A stretch of 64,000 nt of DNA. Origin: Aurantiochytrium sp. KH105 (lineage: Eukaryota > Sar > Bigyra > Thraustochytrida > Thraustochytriidae). Within the stretch, counting starts at the first letter, position 1. Every line of letters starts with the position of its first letter. The stretch spans positions 1 through 64,000 of the forward strand of contig BGKB01000175.1 in NCBI GenBank assembly GCA_003116975.1. Direction: 5' to 3'. The position numbers and the translations under genes are program-made. Shown here piece by piece: positions 1-13,134 of this stretch. The notes beneath the pieces were generated by a model, which did no database searches, had not been told where the DNA came from, and saw only the letters and a program-made list of their open reading frames with translations.

Positions 1-282
1 TATGTTCTTTTTTTTTTTTTTACACCACCGGCAATCTGAAGACCAACCTCCTTGAACTTGGGCACCTTAAAAAATAAAATTATTAACCGGCACACGACGC
101 CTTCATCGCTGCCAGTGCACAGCATAGCACAACACGCACTTGCTCTGCCGGCCGGTGGCAGCGAGAGAGGGAGACCAGGCTAGACCAGGCGGTTGGGCAG
201 ATGCAGGGCAGAGCAGGGCAAGCAGCGTCGCTTGAAGCATTCGTGGAGCTCCCTTCTTCCTCCTCCTAGCTGGCTGGGCTGC

Positions 283-387
<105 letters not shown>

Positions 388-2130
388 TGTCGCTGTCGCG
401 TGAAGGAAGTTGAAAGAAAAAGGAACAAAGCTTATTATTCTCCTTCTCGGAGGCTCTCCCTTTCCTTTCTTCTTTTCTTTTTCTTTCCTTTTGATTCTTT
501 TTCGTAGCCCACTTTTTTTCTTGCTTCTACTTCCCTTTCAAACGTTTTCGAATTTTGAAATACAAAACCTTTTATTTTTATCCATTCTTTTTCCTTTCTT
601 TTTTCTTTCACTGGGGGTGCGCACACTGCGAGAGAAAGCCGGCTCGGCCGTTGCGCTCCGTACCGCTGCACTATTAACGTGCCCGACCTCGCTCCTCCCA
701 TTCTTGCCGCGCTTGTCTGCGTGCCTCCCGCTTGCTCACTCGCTTGCTTGCTTGCTTGTTTGCTTGATAAACGAACTTCGCTTCGCGCCAGGGTGCGGCG
801 CGCACGCACGCAGTGCGGCTGCAGGCTGCTCCCGGGCCGCCAACCTTCGCCCGCGCCTGTCTCTCCCTTCCTCCTCCCCGGGCTCCGCGCGATCATCACG
901 AAGCGACCAACGCGGCGCGGAAGAGAGAGACCAGTGGCCGCCCTGCGCTGCCTCCGGTCAGCCGTCGACGAGGGCCTGCCTGCCTCCCTGCCTGCTTGCC
1001 TCGGCCTGCAGCTGTCGCTCGCTTGCGTGTCTTCTTCGCCTCGCCTTGTCCAGCACGGGGCGGGAATCACGCGAGAAGGCGGGCGAAACCAAGCAGCCGC
1101 CGCGGCATTGAGGGCTTGCGCGTTTAGCCTCGTCCACCCACCACTCTCGTTGCGCGACCAACCAAAAGAACGAAGGAAGCCTCGAGTGGCAGGTTCTAAG
1201 CAAGCCCCCGACCGACGTGTCCATCGTTCATGCAATCGATCCTCCGGACGAGCAATCGATCGACCGCTGGACTTGGCGAGGAGGAATGACATGAATGCAC
1301 GCGTCCTCAGCATCGATCTGTTGGATGGCCACTGCCACTAACGCTACTCACTTACTATTTTTTGCGTATTCTATCTTGCCGGAGGCGGCCCCGGCCACTG
1401 CGTGCGTGAAAGACCGTTTGAGGAAAGCCGGAACTTCCATCATTTACTTGAATGACGCCCGGAAGCGAGCCGAGGTGGCGCGAAATGGGGGGAGCTCCGC
1501 GGTTTCCGACGCCTCGCGCGGCGCGACGCGGGCCTCGCGCGGGAGCGCCAGGCCGCTCGGCGGTATGCGTGCAAGCACGAGGCGCGGCGGCGTGCCATGC
1601 GTGCCATGCGCGGGCGGGCGCCCGGTGCGGTGGCAGCACTGCGCGCCTGCTGCTTCGCCGGGAGCGGGCCGGTGGGAGTCGCCAGGGCCGCTGGCCGGAG
1701 ACAGGAAAAGGCAGGGACGGCTTTCTCGAGATACATGAGGGGGGGCACGGAGGCACGGCGCGCGACAGAAAGAATGGAAAAGATGGTGGAAAGAATGGAG
1801 GATGGAAAGAATGAAGGAACGAAAGAATGAAAGAACGAATGAGAGCCGCAGCCGCCACCGCACGCACAGCACGCGCTGCGCGGGATAACGCTGCCTCCAG
1901 ATTGACCGCCCAGCCAGAAGGAAAAACTTGCACTCACTGGTAAGAACGCACTTGAGGCAGGCAAGCGAGCGTCTACGCGGGAGGAAAGTCTGGAGAACGG
2001 ACGTGTGGAAAGGAGGAATAGACGCGCAGAGACCAGGAAGCCATCACGTCGCGTTACCGGGCGACAGAAAGGAAAAAGCGGGATGGTGGGCTGGGTGGGT
2101 GGTTAATCTTGGTTGGTTGGCTCGAGGGAA

Positions 2131-2203
2131 TCGAGTCAAGGCGAGCGAGTCGAGTCGAGTCGAGACGAGTCAAGTCAGGTCCGGCCCAGTCGACTCGACT
2201 CAA
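2131..2203. repeat. GAGTC pentanucleotide cluster
   Basis: Imperfect tandem GAGTC units with point variants, followed by the inverted word GACTC. The same unit recurs at 11477, just upstream of the CXXC start codon. Confidence 0.8.
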
Positions 2204-2970
2204 GACGCCAGAGCGCAGCCAAATCACTCGCATCCGGCGCGAGGATCTCTCTTGGAATACGCCCTATCGAGACCCGATCCCATTCCCGAGCTCGAGCGAG
2301 AGGCTTCTCGGGACCCGGGGGGACCTCCTCGTAGGTTGAGGGCGACTCGCCGGCGGCGAGGATCGAGTCGCGGCCGCTTTCGAGTCGAATGCATGCCAGC
2401 GTGCATTTGTTTCTTCAAGTTGTTCGACCAATTCCTTGACCGATACATGTATAGCGGACGCCACGCTCATCACGCGACCGCGTCAATCGCGTCACTCGTG
2501 TCACTCAGCTCGGCGCAGGCCGGCACTGTGAGTACAATGCTGCTTGCAAACGCACAAGCCAGCTTGCTTTGCCTCCCCCCCCGGCCAAGCTCGCGCAAGC
2601 AGCCAGCTGCACGGCCAGCGAGGGAAGCAAGACGACCAAGAGAAGCAGCGCCGCAGCCTGCGTCTTGCGGGGCCGGGCCGCTTGCTCTGCGCTTGCTTGC
2701 TTGCTCTGCGCTTGCTTGCATGGCGCAGAGTGCTCAAGGCTGTGCGAGACGTTCCTGGCAACGGCGTGAATTTCCATCGCGTCGCGCCGCGTCGCGTCTC
2801 GCCGTCGTATGTTGTGGTGGTGGGCGAGAGAGGTGGAGCCAGAAGCGGCGGGGTGGCCCATTTATCGGTGCGCAGTGGTGGTGGACCGTTGCGGAAGATG
2901 AGATGAGATGAGATGCAATTCGATTCACTGTCCATGAGGTGAGATGAGCGGCGTCCAGCGCAGCAACGTT

Positions 2971-3001
2971 CGCACGCACGCTGGTCGCACGCACGCACAC
3001 A

Positions 3002-3037
<36 letters not shown>

Positions 3038-3039
3038 CA
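2971..3039. repeat. ACGC tetranucleotide microsatellite
   Basis: About 16 ACGC/GCAC units with small variants near the left end. Related arrays occur at 10037 (same strand) and 32661 (complementary strand). Confidence 0.9.
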
Positions 3040-3639
3040 TTCGCTACGCGTAGCGTACAAGCAACCGCCTGGCGAGCCGGTAGCACACAAGCAAGCCAAC
3101 AAGCAATCAAGCGAGCGATCAAAGCCTCCAAGCAGGAAACCTTTTTTTTTGGCAGCCTGCCACCGCACCTGCGTCCCGAGCTTGCGAAAGATCAATGAAA
3201 AAGAAAACGGAGGGAAAGTAAAGAAATGTCAAAGAAAGAAAGTAAGAAAGAATGAAAGATAGATACGGGAGGCACTGGAGTCACATGTCAGGAAGAAGAA
3301 AAGGGGGAAAGTTGAGGGAAGGAAAAGGTGGCCACCGTCTCGGGCGGAACTTGAATTGCGGGCGAGCGAGCGAGCAAGCGAGCGAACGAACGAACGAGCG
3401 CGTCTTGACTCCCCGATGGCGAAGCTGAGGAGGAAAAGCGTCCGTGCGTGTCGGGATGCGGCCGGACGCAGCCTGGAAGAGCAGCGAAAAAGTTCGGCTG
3501 CACAGAATCGCGTCTGCATGACGACGTGGCGGCAGCGGTCAGGGGCGGCTGCAAGCGACATAGGAATAGCCAGCCCCGTCTCATTTCATGTCTTGCTTGC
3601 CGCGGTCGGTTGGCAAGGCAAGGCAGGCCTAGTCGAAGT

Positions 3640-3900
3640 AAAGAAAAAGAATATGAAAATGAATGAACGAGCGAAAGATCGAACGAACGAATGAACGAGA
3701 GATTGATCGACCAATCGATCGATCGATCAAAACGAACAAACCAAAAAGCAGAGAAACATTCGGAGAATCGATCGCACGAAGAACGGCAGAAATGAAAGAA
3801 TAAAAGTACGAATGAATGAGGACGAATGAAACAAAAAGGAAGAATGAGCGAACAAACGAACGAACGAATGAAAGAAACAAGGAAAGAAAAAAAGAAAGAA
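3640..3900. repeat. Purine-rich GAAC/GAAT/GAAA degenerate tetranucleotide tract
   Basis: About 260 bases built mostly of four-base words beginning GA or AA, interrupted by a short palindromic run of ATCG near 3714-3727. The strong purine bias of one strand is the main feature. No coding signal is seen. Confidence 0.7.
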
Positions 3901-5120
3901 AGCCTCGGCCTGCCTGCCCGGTAGATTTCGCTTCGCGGTTAGCACTCGCTGCCAAAACTGGCTTGCAACAGCTAGCCAAGTAGCCAGAGGCGACAGGCTT
4001 ACCCCCCGTGGCCACGCTGCCATCCGTCCACGCGGGAGCGAAAAGAAATGGAGAAGAACGACCAGCAAGAACCAAGCCCGTAAGGCCAAGTCCGAAACCT
4101 CCGGCAAGCCAAGCCAAACCATGCCAATAACCAGCATTGCGGATCAACCAACCCAAAGCAAAGCAAAGCTCGGCATCCGCCGCAGCTCTGGGCTGTGGTC
4201 TTTCAAAATTGCCAGCCAGACCTTTTTTCGCTCGCCAAGGTCTTTCACCGGCCGACCCGGTACGTTGCGTCGCTCCCTATCCTTTCAGGCACCCTTTCAA
4301 GTTTTGCAGATATGGCTCACGCGACTCGATTCCGCGCGGGCCCGCCATTCACGGGCCGCCGCCAGAGAGAACGCTTCCCCACTCCATTCCCGGGACACCG
4401 TGCTTGCTCGCGCCGACCCGCCCCGTCCAGCGGCGGGCGCCCGACTCCCATCGATCAATGGTCGATCAATCGCTTGCGCGCCGCGCAGGCGCCCCGAGCC
4501 AGGGTCAGCCTCTACAGGACTTCGACCGCCCGGCGTCCGAACCAGGACCGAGCCAAGACGAGCGAGCTGCGCGGCTGCGGAGAGCTAGCGAGCTTGCTCT
4601 AGCTAGCTCTAGCTAGCTGCGGCGCGCCGCTTTGCCCGAAAGCAGCAGCAAGCGCACTGTGGAGATTCCGCGCCGCGGAGCTCGCGGCCGCGGCGAGGCG
4701 CGCCTTCGGAGCGCGGCGGAGCAAGTGGAGGGCAGGAAGAGGAAGGAGGATAGGAGGGATGGTCAGGCCGCGGGATGGATGCATGGAGGGATGAGGGACG
4801 CAGGTGCGGGAACGACGCGACGGACGGACGGCCTGGGCCGCTCGCGTCTGTCTCCGAGACCCGTCCTCCCTCTCTGGGCCGTGTCCTGAACGGCGTGGCA
4901 CGCAGTCTTGGGAAATGCCAGCCAGTGGGGCAGCAAGGCCTTCTTCGTTTCTCTACCGACTTCCTTTTCACGTCTTTGCACAAATCATTTTGTTTGTTAT
5001 ATATACCAGTGTCCTGAAAAACCTTTTTGCCTGGCCGACGACGGACGTGAGCGAGCCAAGCAAGCACTAACTGAACGGTCGCGCGTGCCTGCCTCGAAAA
5101 GAAAAGCGAAATTTGACATG

Positions 5121-5158
5121 ACAGAGCAGAGCAGAGCAGAGCAGAGCAGAGCAGAGCA
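5121..5158. repeat. GCAGA pentanucleotide microsatellite
   Basis: Seven to eight tandem copies of GCAGA. The same unit forms a longer array at 30280-30336. Confidence 0.95.
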
Positions 5159-8100
5159 AGGCCGGCTCTTCAAGCTTAGGCTTTCAAGTCTTTTCCTGCA
5201 TGCATGCCTGCATGCATGTCGTGAAATGAAATGAAATGTCTTGCCAAAATGGTGAACCGCAAGATCGACAAAGGACTCGGACAGATTGCCGGCCGCCGGC
5301 CGGTGGTTCGTTGCTACTTTTTGTTTTTAAGCATCTGTCTCTGGCTGGCTGCCTGGCCGGCCGACCGACCAACCGACCATGGCGACTGACCGACCGACCG
5401 ACTGCGACTTTAGCATGAAGAACATCTTCTTGCAAAACTAGTGGCCGACCGCACGATCACCCTCTGCCGGCACTTTGGTTCTCGCCGGCGGCTCCAGCTT
5501 GCTAACTCCCGTCTGTTTGCTCTCGTATTTTTTGCTTGGCTCGCTCGTGCGTACGTTGAGAAAGCCGGGGCCGGCCGCGTGCACTTGGCTAATCTCGGTG
5601 CAAACAAGCAAGTTTCAGCCGCCAGAATATGTCTTCGGCCAGGTGGGTATACCCGAAAACGCGGCGTCGCGGCAGTCTCAGTCTCCCGCCGCACGGTACT
5701 CACGTCCGAGCGGGTACCCTTGGCGGGGTTTCCCGCGCCAAGGAGAGCCGGATTGCGACAACCCAAGCGCCAAACCAAGCCCAGCGAACTGCTAAAACAA
5801 GCCAAGCAATGCTGGCACGGATGGGCTTGGCAGGTGTTGTCCAATCGTCCGCGGTACCTGCAAAACCAACCGACCGGCCAACCATCCGTCCAGCTTGGCC
5901 AGCCTGACCTTGACAGACAGACAGACAGACACCTGGAAAGGGCCCTCTAGCTCCGGGTCTCAAGCCTGTCGAGCGAGACAGACTCGGACGCGCGCCGAAA
6001 GTGGCCTCCCATGGCGTATTCCTCCAAATTGCTGTTGCAAGCTGCCCGGTTTGATTGCCATTGCAGTTGGTTCTTTTCCAGCTTGCTTGTCTTGTTTCTA
6101 GATCCTGCTTCGAGAGAGCGAGCGAGGGATTGCCAACGGTCGATCGGTCGACCAAACGGGCGGGCGGGCGGGCGGGAGGGCGGGTAGCTTCTATGACGCC
6201 GTCCCGTCCCTTACTCCCTCCTTTCGTCACCCTTTCGCGTGCGCTCCGCGCATGCTCGTTTAAAAACATCATCCCCAGCAGTGAGCGATCCCTTCAACAA
6301 ATTCAAGAAAGAAGGCAAGGAATGTAAGCAAGCAAGCAAGCAAGCAAGAAAGAGGCGAGTCCTCCCTCTTTGCCCCCCTCCCCTCACACACACCTGCTTG
6401 GCCCCTCACCTCACCTGACCCACAGCTGGAGACTTTGCCCGTCCATGGTGGATGAAGGAAGTAAGCAAGCAGCGAAAGAAAGTAAGTAACAGCAAGGATG
6501 GGGACCGCACCTCCCCCGTCCCCGCAGCCAGCCTGCCCCTCTCGCTAGGAGCCAGGCAGGTGCACTCGCACCGGCGGGTCTTTCGTAGGATTGGTTTTTA
6601 CTGTTTGCAAGCAGGCCCATTGACTCCCTTCCCCTTTTATTTCTTCCTATTGCCGTGCACGCGAGGGCTGGCTGGCTGGCTGGCTGGTCACCCGCTTCTA
6701 CTGACTGGTGGGGCCGCCGGGCCTTTGCGCCCGGAGCTTTTCTCTGGCCAGGCACGCGCAGGCGCTTTGATGGGGCGACGGCGACTGGCACGAGGTAGAG
6801 AGATCTGCGCAAGGCAGGCGGGGCAGGGGCAAGGTCCAAGAGGGGCCGAGCGAAAAAATTGAAGGGTGAAAGACAGATGGAACAGAGAAGGATATGAAAG
6901 AAGGATTGAACTTGAAAGAAAAGAAAAGAAAGGAAAGGAAAAGGAAAGACCTGGTCGCGGTCGGTGATTGATTGGTTGATTGATTGATTGATTGTTGCCA
7001 CGTGCAGCAGCCAAGAGCCTGACAGGACAGCTGACAGGACAGTGGCGAAAACGCCAAGATTCTCGTGCCCACCGTCTTCCGCGCGGCCGGTGGCGACCGC
7101 CAGCCAGCCAGCTGCAGGCGGGACAAACGTTCCCTTAGGACAGGCCGCAGCTGCACATACGTAGGTCTCTCTGGCATCGTCTCTGTTTGGACCATCGTCC
7201 GCTCATTCCTCCGACTTTTTCTGGCCACTACCATGACGGCTTCCGTCCGTCAGCTGGAATCTGCGATCCGCCTCGACGCAACTTGAGGGTCGCGACGACT
7301 GCGCGCCGTCGTCGCTCTTGCTCCATCGCCTTCAAGAAAGTCGATGGGCCGGTCGCGCCTGCAGCCTGCATTATCTTGCTCTCGTCAGGCTGTCAGGCTG
7401 TCTGTCGGTCGGTCGCTCTGTCGGTCCGTCGACCGGTCGACACGGACACGAGGCCGGGCTGCCTCCTGCGTTGCGATCATCACGCGGCCAACCCGGGCGC
7501 CTCCTGGCCGGAAAGGGCCTGCGCCCTGCACGCGCGTTGAGCTCGGGCAAAGCAGGCAGCGCCTGGCTTGCTGTAACTGCGTTCAAGTTGGTTGGTGGCT
7601 TGGTTTGGCTTGGCTCGGCTTGGCCTTCCTCTTCGGTCTAGCCCCTTGTTTGCTTCTTGCTCCGCGACCACTTCCTTTCTTCGTTTTCTTCCCACAGCGC
7701 ACCGCCGCGTGGTCACTCCCGGCAGCTCGCACAGCTTGCGCTGCCTCTGCGAGCACGGCAGGATTGGGGCGCGCTGCGGAGCCGCGGGATCTCGGAGACG
7801 CGAGGCCGTGCGTCGAGCGCGCTGCGCTGGCCGGATGTCTGCAGCTGGCTGCTGACGAGCTGCCTTGGAGCGGAGCGGGGCTAAGGCTTGGCGGTTGCTG
7901 CGTTGGTTCAGAAAGTCAGGGTGGGAGGGAGGGACGGAGGGAGAGAGAATAGTCGAAAAGAAAGCTGTGGAGGCGGTTTGAAGTATGGAGCGTAAATCTT
8001 TCGTGACTTGAATCTCGTATGTAGAGCCCTGCCTCGCCCGGTCAGCTATCTGGCCTTTCTCCTGCGACGGTCTGTCTACGTCGCGTCGCCCACGCACCAC

Positions 8101-9660
8101 GCAGCGAAGCGCACGCGATCTAGCTGGCCTGATTTCGAGCCAGCGAGCAAGCTGGCCTACCAAGCAACTGACCGCGAGATAAAATGTTTTTGCTGCTGTT
8201 TGGCTGTTGTAAAAAAGTAAAGAGCTGGCCATGCTGGTGGCCATGGTGGTTGTCCGCGCCATGCCTTCGCGTGCCTGGCTTCGATTCATCACGTCAGATC
8301 GTTTGAATGACCGCCATCATTCTACCTTCCGCAGGCCATCCTGGGTGCCCGAGACTCTCTGCCGGGCTCCCCATTCAGCCAGCCGGCAAGGCTAGCTCCG
8401 GGCCTCGCCTCGCCTCCAACTCATTCGCACCTCTCCCTTCCCTTCCCCCATTTGTCTGTCTCCCCAGAAAGACGGAAAAGAGCCGCCGCGATCGCTCGGC
8501 TTCTCTATTCGCCCGTCCATCTCCCCGTGCCGCCATCTCTCCCGCCATCGGTGGAGACACGCAGACGCTCGCACGCTCTCGCGGCGAGGGCCTGCGCGCA
8601 CGAGCGTGGGCCGGTGCAGCCCCGGCCCGGCCCGCCCCGCTGCTCTGCGCAAGCAATCCAGGCTCGGGCGCGCGGCGGTATGCGCGGGGCGAGGCTGGAG
8701 CGTCGGCGAGAGCTATGAACGTTAGAGGCTGCTACTGTCAGTGGCGGGGTGTCGTGCGCGGGTCTTTCGCACGCACTTCCTTCCTTTCGGCGCCGCGGGG
8801 AAGAGGAGATTTGAAGGGAGCGAACAAGGCGACGCGCTCCAGGCTCTCGCTCGCGCGGGCGCGGAAAGGGGCGGAGCGGCGGAGCGCGGGCGCGACTGCT
8901 CGTAGCGCGCGGGCGCGGACCGGTCGCAGCCGCGGGCGCAGTCGCGAGAGAGAAAGAGGGAGGGAGGAAGAGGTTGGGTGGTCTTTTAACGCTCGGCGTT
9001 CAACTTGGTGTTGGTGTTGCTGCATCGAGGGTGGATGAGCGAGATTCGAGAGGCCAAAGCACCGCAAGAATCTGATGCTCCTTTGGCCGGTTGGTCCTAA
9101 ATGCTTCTAGCTCGCTGGGGATCTAGCTGGCTGGCCCTCCCTTCTCCTTTTCGTTCTCGTCATCGTCGGCCCTCCTCCTCGTCGTCGTCGGCGGAGGCGG
9201 CGGCGGCGGCCTATTAGAAAGGTTTCTCGCCTTCCGCATTCGCACCCTCCCGCGCGCGCGAGGCTGGAGAGCGCCGCTGGCTGACGTGGGCGCCCGGCAG
9301 AAGGGGGTGCAAAGAATCGTTGCATGCGAAGACGCGCCACCGTTGGCTGAGACGCGCAACCGACGGCGAGGGAGGCCGGCCGTGGCGTGCGCCCAATTCT
9401 TGACGCTGGACGAAGCGGGGTGTCCAGGCTCGCGAGGCGGGAGCGTGCGGTAAGCTCCGCGAGGTAGATGAGGTGAACGTTAAAGCGACCAATCAACGCT
9501 TGACGCGCGCCTGCCTATCTACCCACCTACCTACACAGCAAGAGCCACGGGTGCCAGCACCGAGAGAGAACGCGCCGTGCCGCCGACATCTCTCTCCCTC
9601 TCCCTCTCCCTCTCTCTCTCTCGCTCGCCCGCCCGCCCGCGTGAGCGAGCGAGCACAAGC

Positions 9661-9706
9661 GGCAAGGCAAGGCAAGGCAAGGCAAGGCAAGGCAAGGCAA
9701 GGCAAG
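9661..9706. repeat. GGCAA pentanucleotide microsatellite
   Basis: Nine perfect GGCAA copies, immediately preceded by a CT-rich run (about 9590-9640). Confidence 0.95.
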
Positions 9707-10036
9707 ACAAGGAAACGCAGGCTGCGAGCTTGGCTTGCTTACCTTGCTTGGCGTGGCGAGCAGAAGTGGCCACCGCGCGGGGAGACCGTGTCCGCAAAAG
9801 TAAGTATCGGAGTGGGTATCTTAGCTTCCAAACGCAGCTTCCAACAAGGCGATGGCGCAGCGACCGGCCCTACTTCCAAGTAGCGCTTTAGATTTCTTTT
9901 CTTTTTCTTTCTTTTTATTTGAAAGGTTTTTGAAACAGAGTATTCTTTTCGAGTCTCTCCTTCATCGTCGTCGCCCTCCTCCTCCACCAATTGATCAGAA
10001 ATAAGCAAAAAGCACCTACGAATTGAACTTGAAGAG

Positions 10037-10059
10037 GCGCACGCACGCACGCACGCACG
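10037..10059. repeat. Short GCAC microsatellite
   Basis: About five to six GCAC units, the same motif as the longer array at 2971-3039. Confidence 0.85.
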
Positions 10060-10984
10060 TGCGCGGTGAGATGGGATGGGATGCGCTGTGACAAGACAAG
10101 AAGCGGTGCGGGTCGAGCCGTACCGCGCCGCGCCGCGATCGCTGTCGGTCGCATCGCAGGAAGCAAGGACGCGAGCGAGGGAGGAGTCGCACGATTTCTG
10201 CCTCGTTTGTTTGCTTGGCAGCGACAGATCGATGTCTGAGGCGCCGAGTTCGCAGTCGATTGGACGATGATTGATTGGAAGTGGGTGGTTGGTTCATCAG
10301 GGCTCCTCCTCTCGTAGGGGAAAAGCCTAGGAGGCCGGCGTGAAAGAGGTCCTGCGCAGAATGATCGGCAGTAGTTCGCGGCGCACCGACTCGCGACTGC
10401 CGCGGGCAGCGAGCCCAGGCTCGGCTCCGCCTTCCTCGGCTCTGCCTGGCTCTGCTCTGGTGCTCTCATGCGTCTCGCGCGCGGATTTTCGAGCTTCGCA
10501 AGTGGGCGCTGGGCGATCTCGAGCGAGGAAAAACGACGCGCAGGAGCGGTGGGGATCGCGTCGTGACGATGCTTTGTCAGGGCAGCGGCGTCCATCAGTC
10601 CCCTGAGTGTCGATGGGGACTGCGATCTGTTGGTGGGAGAGGGCGAATCGAAACGAGAGGCGGAAGAAATTAGTGAACCGGAAAGGAAAGCGAGAATGAG
10701 TGATTTGACGCCGAGACGTAGTCGAGGCCGCGAGTGAGTGCGCCAGCGCTCGCTCTGGCCGCTGGTGATGAGGAAGGGCGACGAATGCGACGAGGAAAAG
10801 CATGAGGAGGCGCAGTTCGCAAAAACCCGCGCGTCTTCCCTCACTTCCTCTCAAGCAATGAACCAAGCCATCCCAAGCAACCAGCCAGCAGCCAGCGAGA
10901 GGAGGAGGGACCCCCGAAAGCCCTTCTTTTCCATCGTTCTTTCGTTCTTTCATTCTTCCCTTTTTCTTTTTCTGCATTCTTTTT

Positions 10985-11113
10985 GTTCAGACTTTCAAAC
11001 TTTCTTTTCAAAACTTTCTTTTTCAAAGCTTTCTTTTTCAAACTTTCTTTTCAAAACTTTCTTTATCAAATTTTCTTTCCAAAACTTTTTTTCCAAAACT
11101 TTCTTTGCAGACG
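10985..11113 (+). repeat. Degenerate CAAAACTTTCTTT tandem array
   Basis: Eight or nine copies of a 14-16 bp unit resembling TTTCAAAACTTTCTT, separated by one or two base changes each. The array is pyrimidine-rich on the plus strand and ends in CTTTGCAG, which would serve as a splice acceptor. That makes a 5' UTR intron ahead of the CXXC gene possible, but there is no donor I can assign. Confidence 0.75.
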
Positions 11114-11476
11114 TTTTTTCAATTTTCTTTTTCTTTTCCTCCCAGAGTTTCCCTTCCTTCTCTGCCTCCGTGGCTCGCCGGCCCGTAGGAAGAATAGGCC
11201 CCCGCCATGGCTTGCCAACCGAGTCCCCCCGCGCCTCGCGTCGCTCCGCCTCGGCGCCCCGCCCCGCCCGTTCGACCGTCGGCCCGCCCGGTCGGTACTG
11301 CCCGCCGGCCCACCCGCTTACCCGCCCACTGGCCGCCAACGCGAGCCAGCCGGCCAGGGCGAAAAGGAAATCGGAATCGGGCGCAGCAGACCTGGGACTC
11401 CATTCCAGTCCTGCCCGAGCCAACGAGCAGTCCCAGTCCTCCCGCACAGCCTCCAGCAAACCAGATTCACCGAGCC

Positions 11477-11505
11477 GAGTCGAGTCGAGTCGAGTCGAGT
11501 CGAGC
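11477..11505. repeat. GAGTC pentanucleotide microsatellite
   Basis: Five to six perfect GAGTC copies about 110 bases upstream of the CXXC start codon. It is the same motif as the cluster at 2131-2203. Confidence 0.9.
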
Positions 11506-11616
11506 AGAGACCCAGGAACGAGAGGGCAAAACCGAGTCGAGGCGTCGTGATCGATCGATTGTCGGCGAGGAGAGCAAGCGCTTGAGAGAAAGAAGAGCAA
11601 GGGCTGGAGCAGCAGA

Positions 11617-11717
11617 ATGGGCACGGAGCCCATCTTGTCGGAGTCGCTCCGAGCATACTTGCAGCCGCGCACGCTCGCGCAGAAACTCTCGCTGGACGCT
11701 GACGGCTTTGCCTCGGT

Positions 11718-11756
<39 letters not shown>

Positions 11757-12218
11757 AATGCAACAAATGCAACAGATGCAACAAATGCAACAAATGCAAC
11801 AGATGCAGATGCAGCGGTCGCAGCAGCCGCAAAAGGAGACCCGGAACCCGACCATGGACGAAAGGTCGATCGGCATTGAGGCGCTCTTCAAGATGGGCAA
11901 CATGCACCAGCAGCATCAGAGTCATCAGGGGAACGGTGCCGGAGAGCCCAACCCCAAGCGCCGCCGCGTCGCCGAGACAGACACGAACACAAACAAGAGC
12001 CCGAGCCAGGATAACAACTTGCAGGCCGGCCTAGCCATGCTCGTGGAGGCTTTCCAGCAAAATCCGGACGCTGACATCTTCAAGCAGCTCTCAATGAACA
12101 ACATGGCCGCCAATGACACAAGCAACAATCGTCTCGCCACAACATCGGCTCTCTCCCATCTCACCGGGCCCAATCACTCCTTTGAGCGCCCCACGGCGGC
12201 ATCGCTCATCAGCCCTAC

Positions 12219-12256
<38 letters not shown>

Positions 12257-13134
12257 CCATCACCACCACCACCAACAACAACAACAACAACAACAACAAC
12301 TTTGTCACGAGTGTCAACACCCCATTCACAAACATGAACGCGCAAAACTTTACCACGCCTCGCCACGACCAAGTGCAGAACCCCACGCAAAACACAGGTA
12401 ACGGGTCTCCCTACCTTCCGCGCAATCAGGAGCCTTCGCCCACAATGTTGCAACAAAACCAACCCATGTCTCACTCCGACAACAACAAATACTACGCTGC
12501 AATCCCCTATGGACGCAACAACGAAAACGCCACCACCGCCAACGAAGACCACACCAAGTATGGCTATGCTAGACTTCCCACACCGGTCCTCAACCGTGCA
12601 CCCGCAAACCCGGGCAGCTTCGGGCTCGAGCATGCTGATGCCCCAGACGCTTCTGCAGCAAGCATGCATGCTAGCCAAGAACTCCACAGGCTGCATTCTT
12701 TTGCTAGCACCGGCTCCGGAGGAGTCAACAGCCTGGCGGCGAGCACCCTAGCCGCACTAGGACCCGTCTCTGGCGTCACCATCAGCACCCGTAAGCGCTG
12801 CAACGCATGCAGAACTTGCACGCAGGACGTCTGCAATAAATGCACAAACTGCCTCCACAAGAAGAAGCGCAAGCGGAGCTGTGAGAATCGTCTTCCCTGC
12901 ATGGAGCAGCTCACGCACTTTGCACGCGCTGTCTTTTCCGAGCAAAAGCAGCAATCCACCCTTGTTACCGCTCTCCAGGCTGTACCCAAAGACAACTCCC
13001 CTTTGCCCGAGGGGGTCTTTGGTACCCCCATCAACATTATCGAAATCCGTCAGCACATTCTCAAGAACCAGCGAAAGGCTCTCATGAACGAGGACAAGAA
13101 CCTTGAGCTCCTCAAGCGTGTTTTCCAGCCCTGA
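11617..13134 (+). CDS. Polyglutamine CXXC-type zinc-finger protein
   Basis: A 505-residue protein from the first in-frame ATG. Residues about 35-68 and 203-213 are glutamine tracts, followed by an asparagine tract near 220-228. A CXXC-like zinc finger lies at residues 392-428, with eight cysteines at 395, 398, 401, 406, 409, 412, 422 and 428. The C-X2-C-X2-C-X4-C-X2-C-X2-C core is the signature of CXXC domains, which in MLL, CFP1, DNMT1 and KDM2 bind unmethylated CpG DNA. The linker before the last cysteine pair is short and lysine/arginine-rich and lacks the usual KFGG motif, so CpG specificity is uncertain. Most of the rest is disordered, Asn/Gln/Thr-rich sequence. A nuclear DNA-binding or chromatin-linked regulator is inferred. 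No introns are apparent. Confidence 0.85.

Noticed and set aside
20-72. Possible exon at the left edge (minus-strand frame KVPKFKEVGLQIAGG; a plus-strand frame is also open)
   Set aside because: Under 60 bases, both strands read plausibly, it is flanked by homopolymers, and the rest would lie outside the window. Not enough to call.
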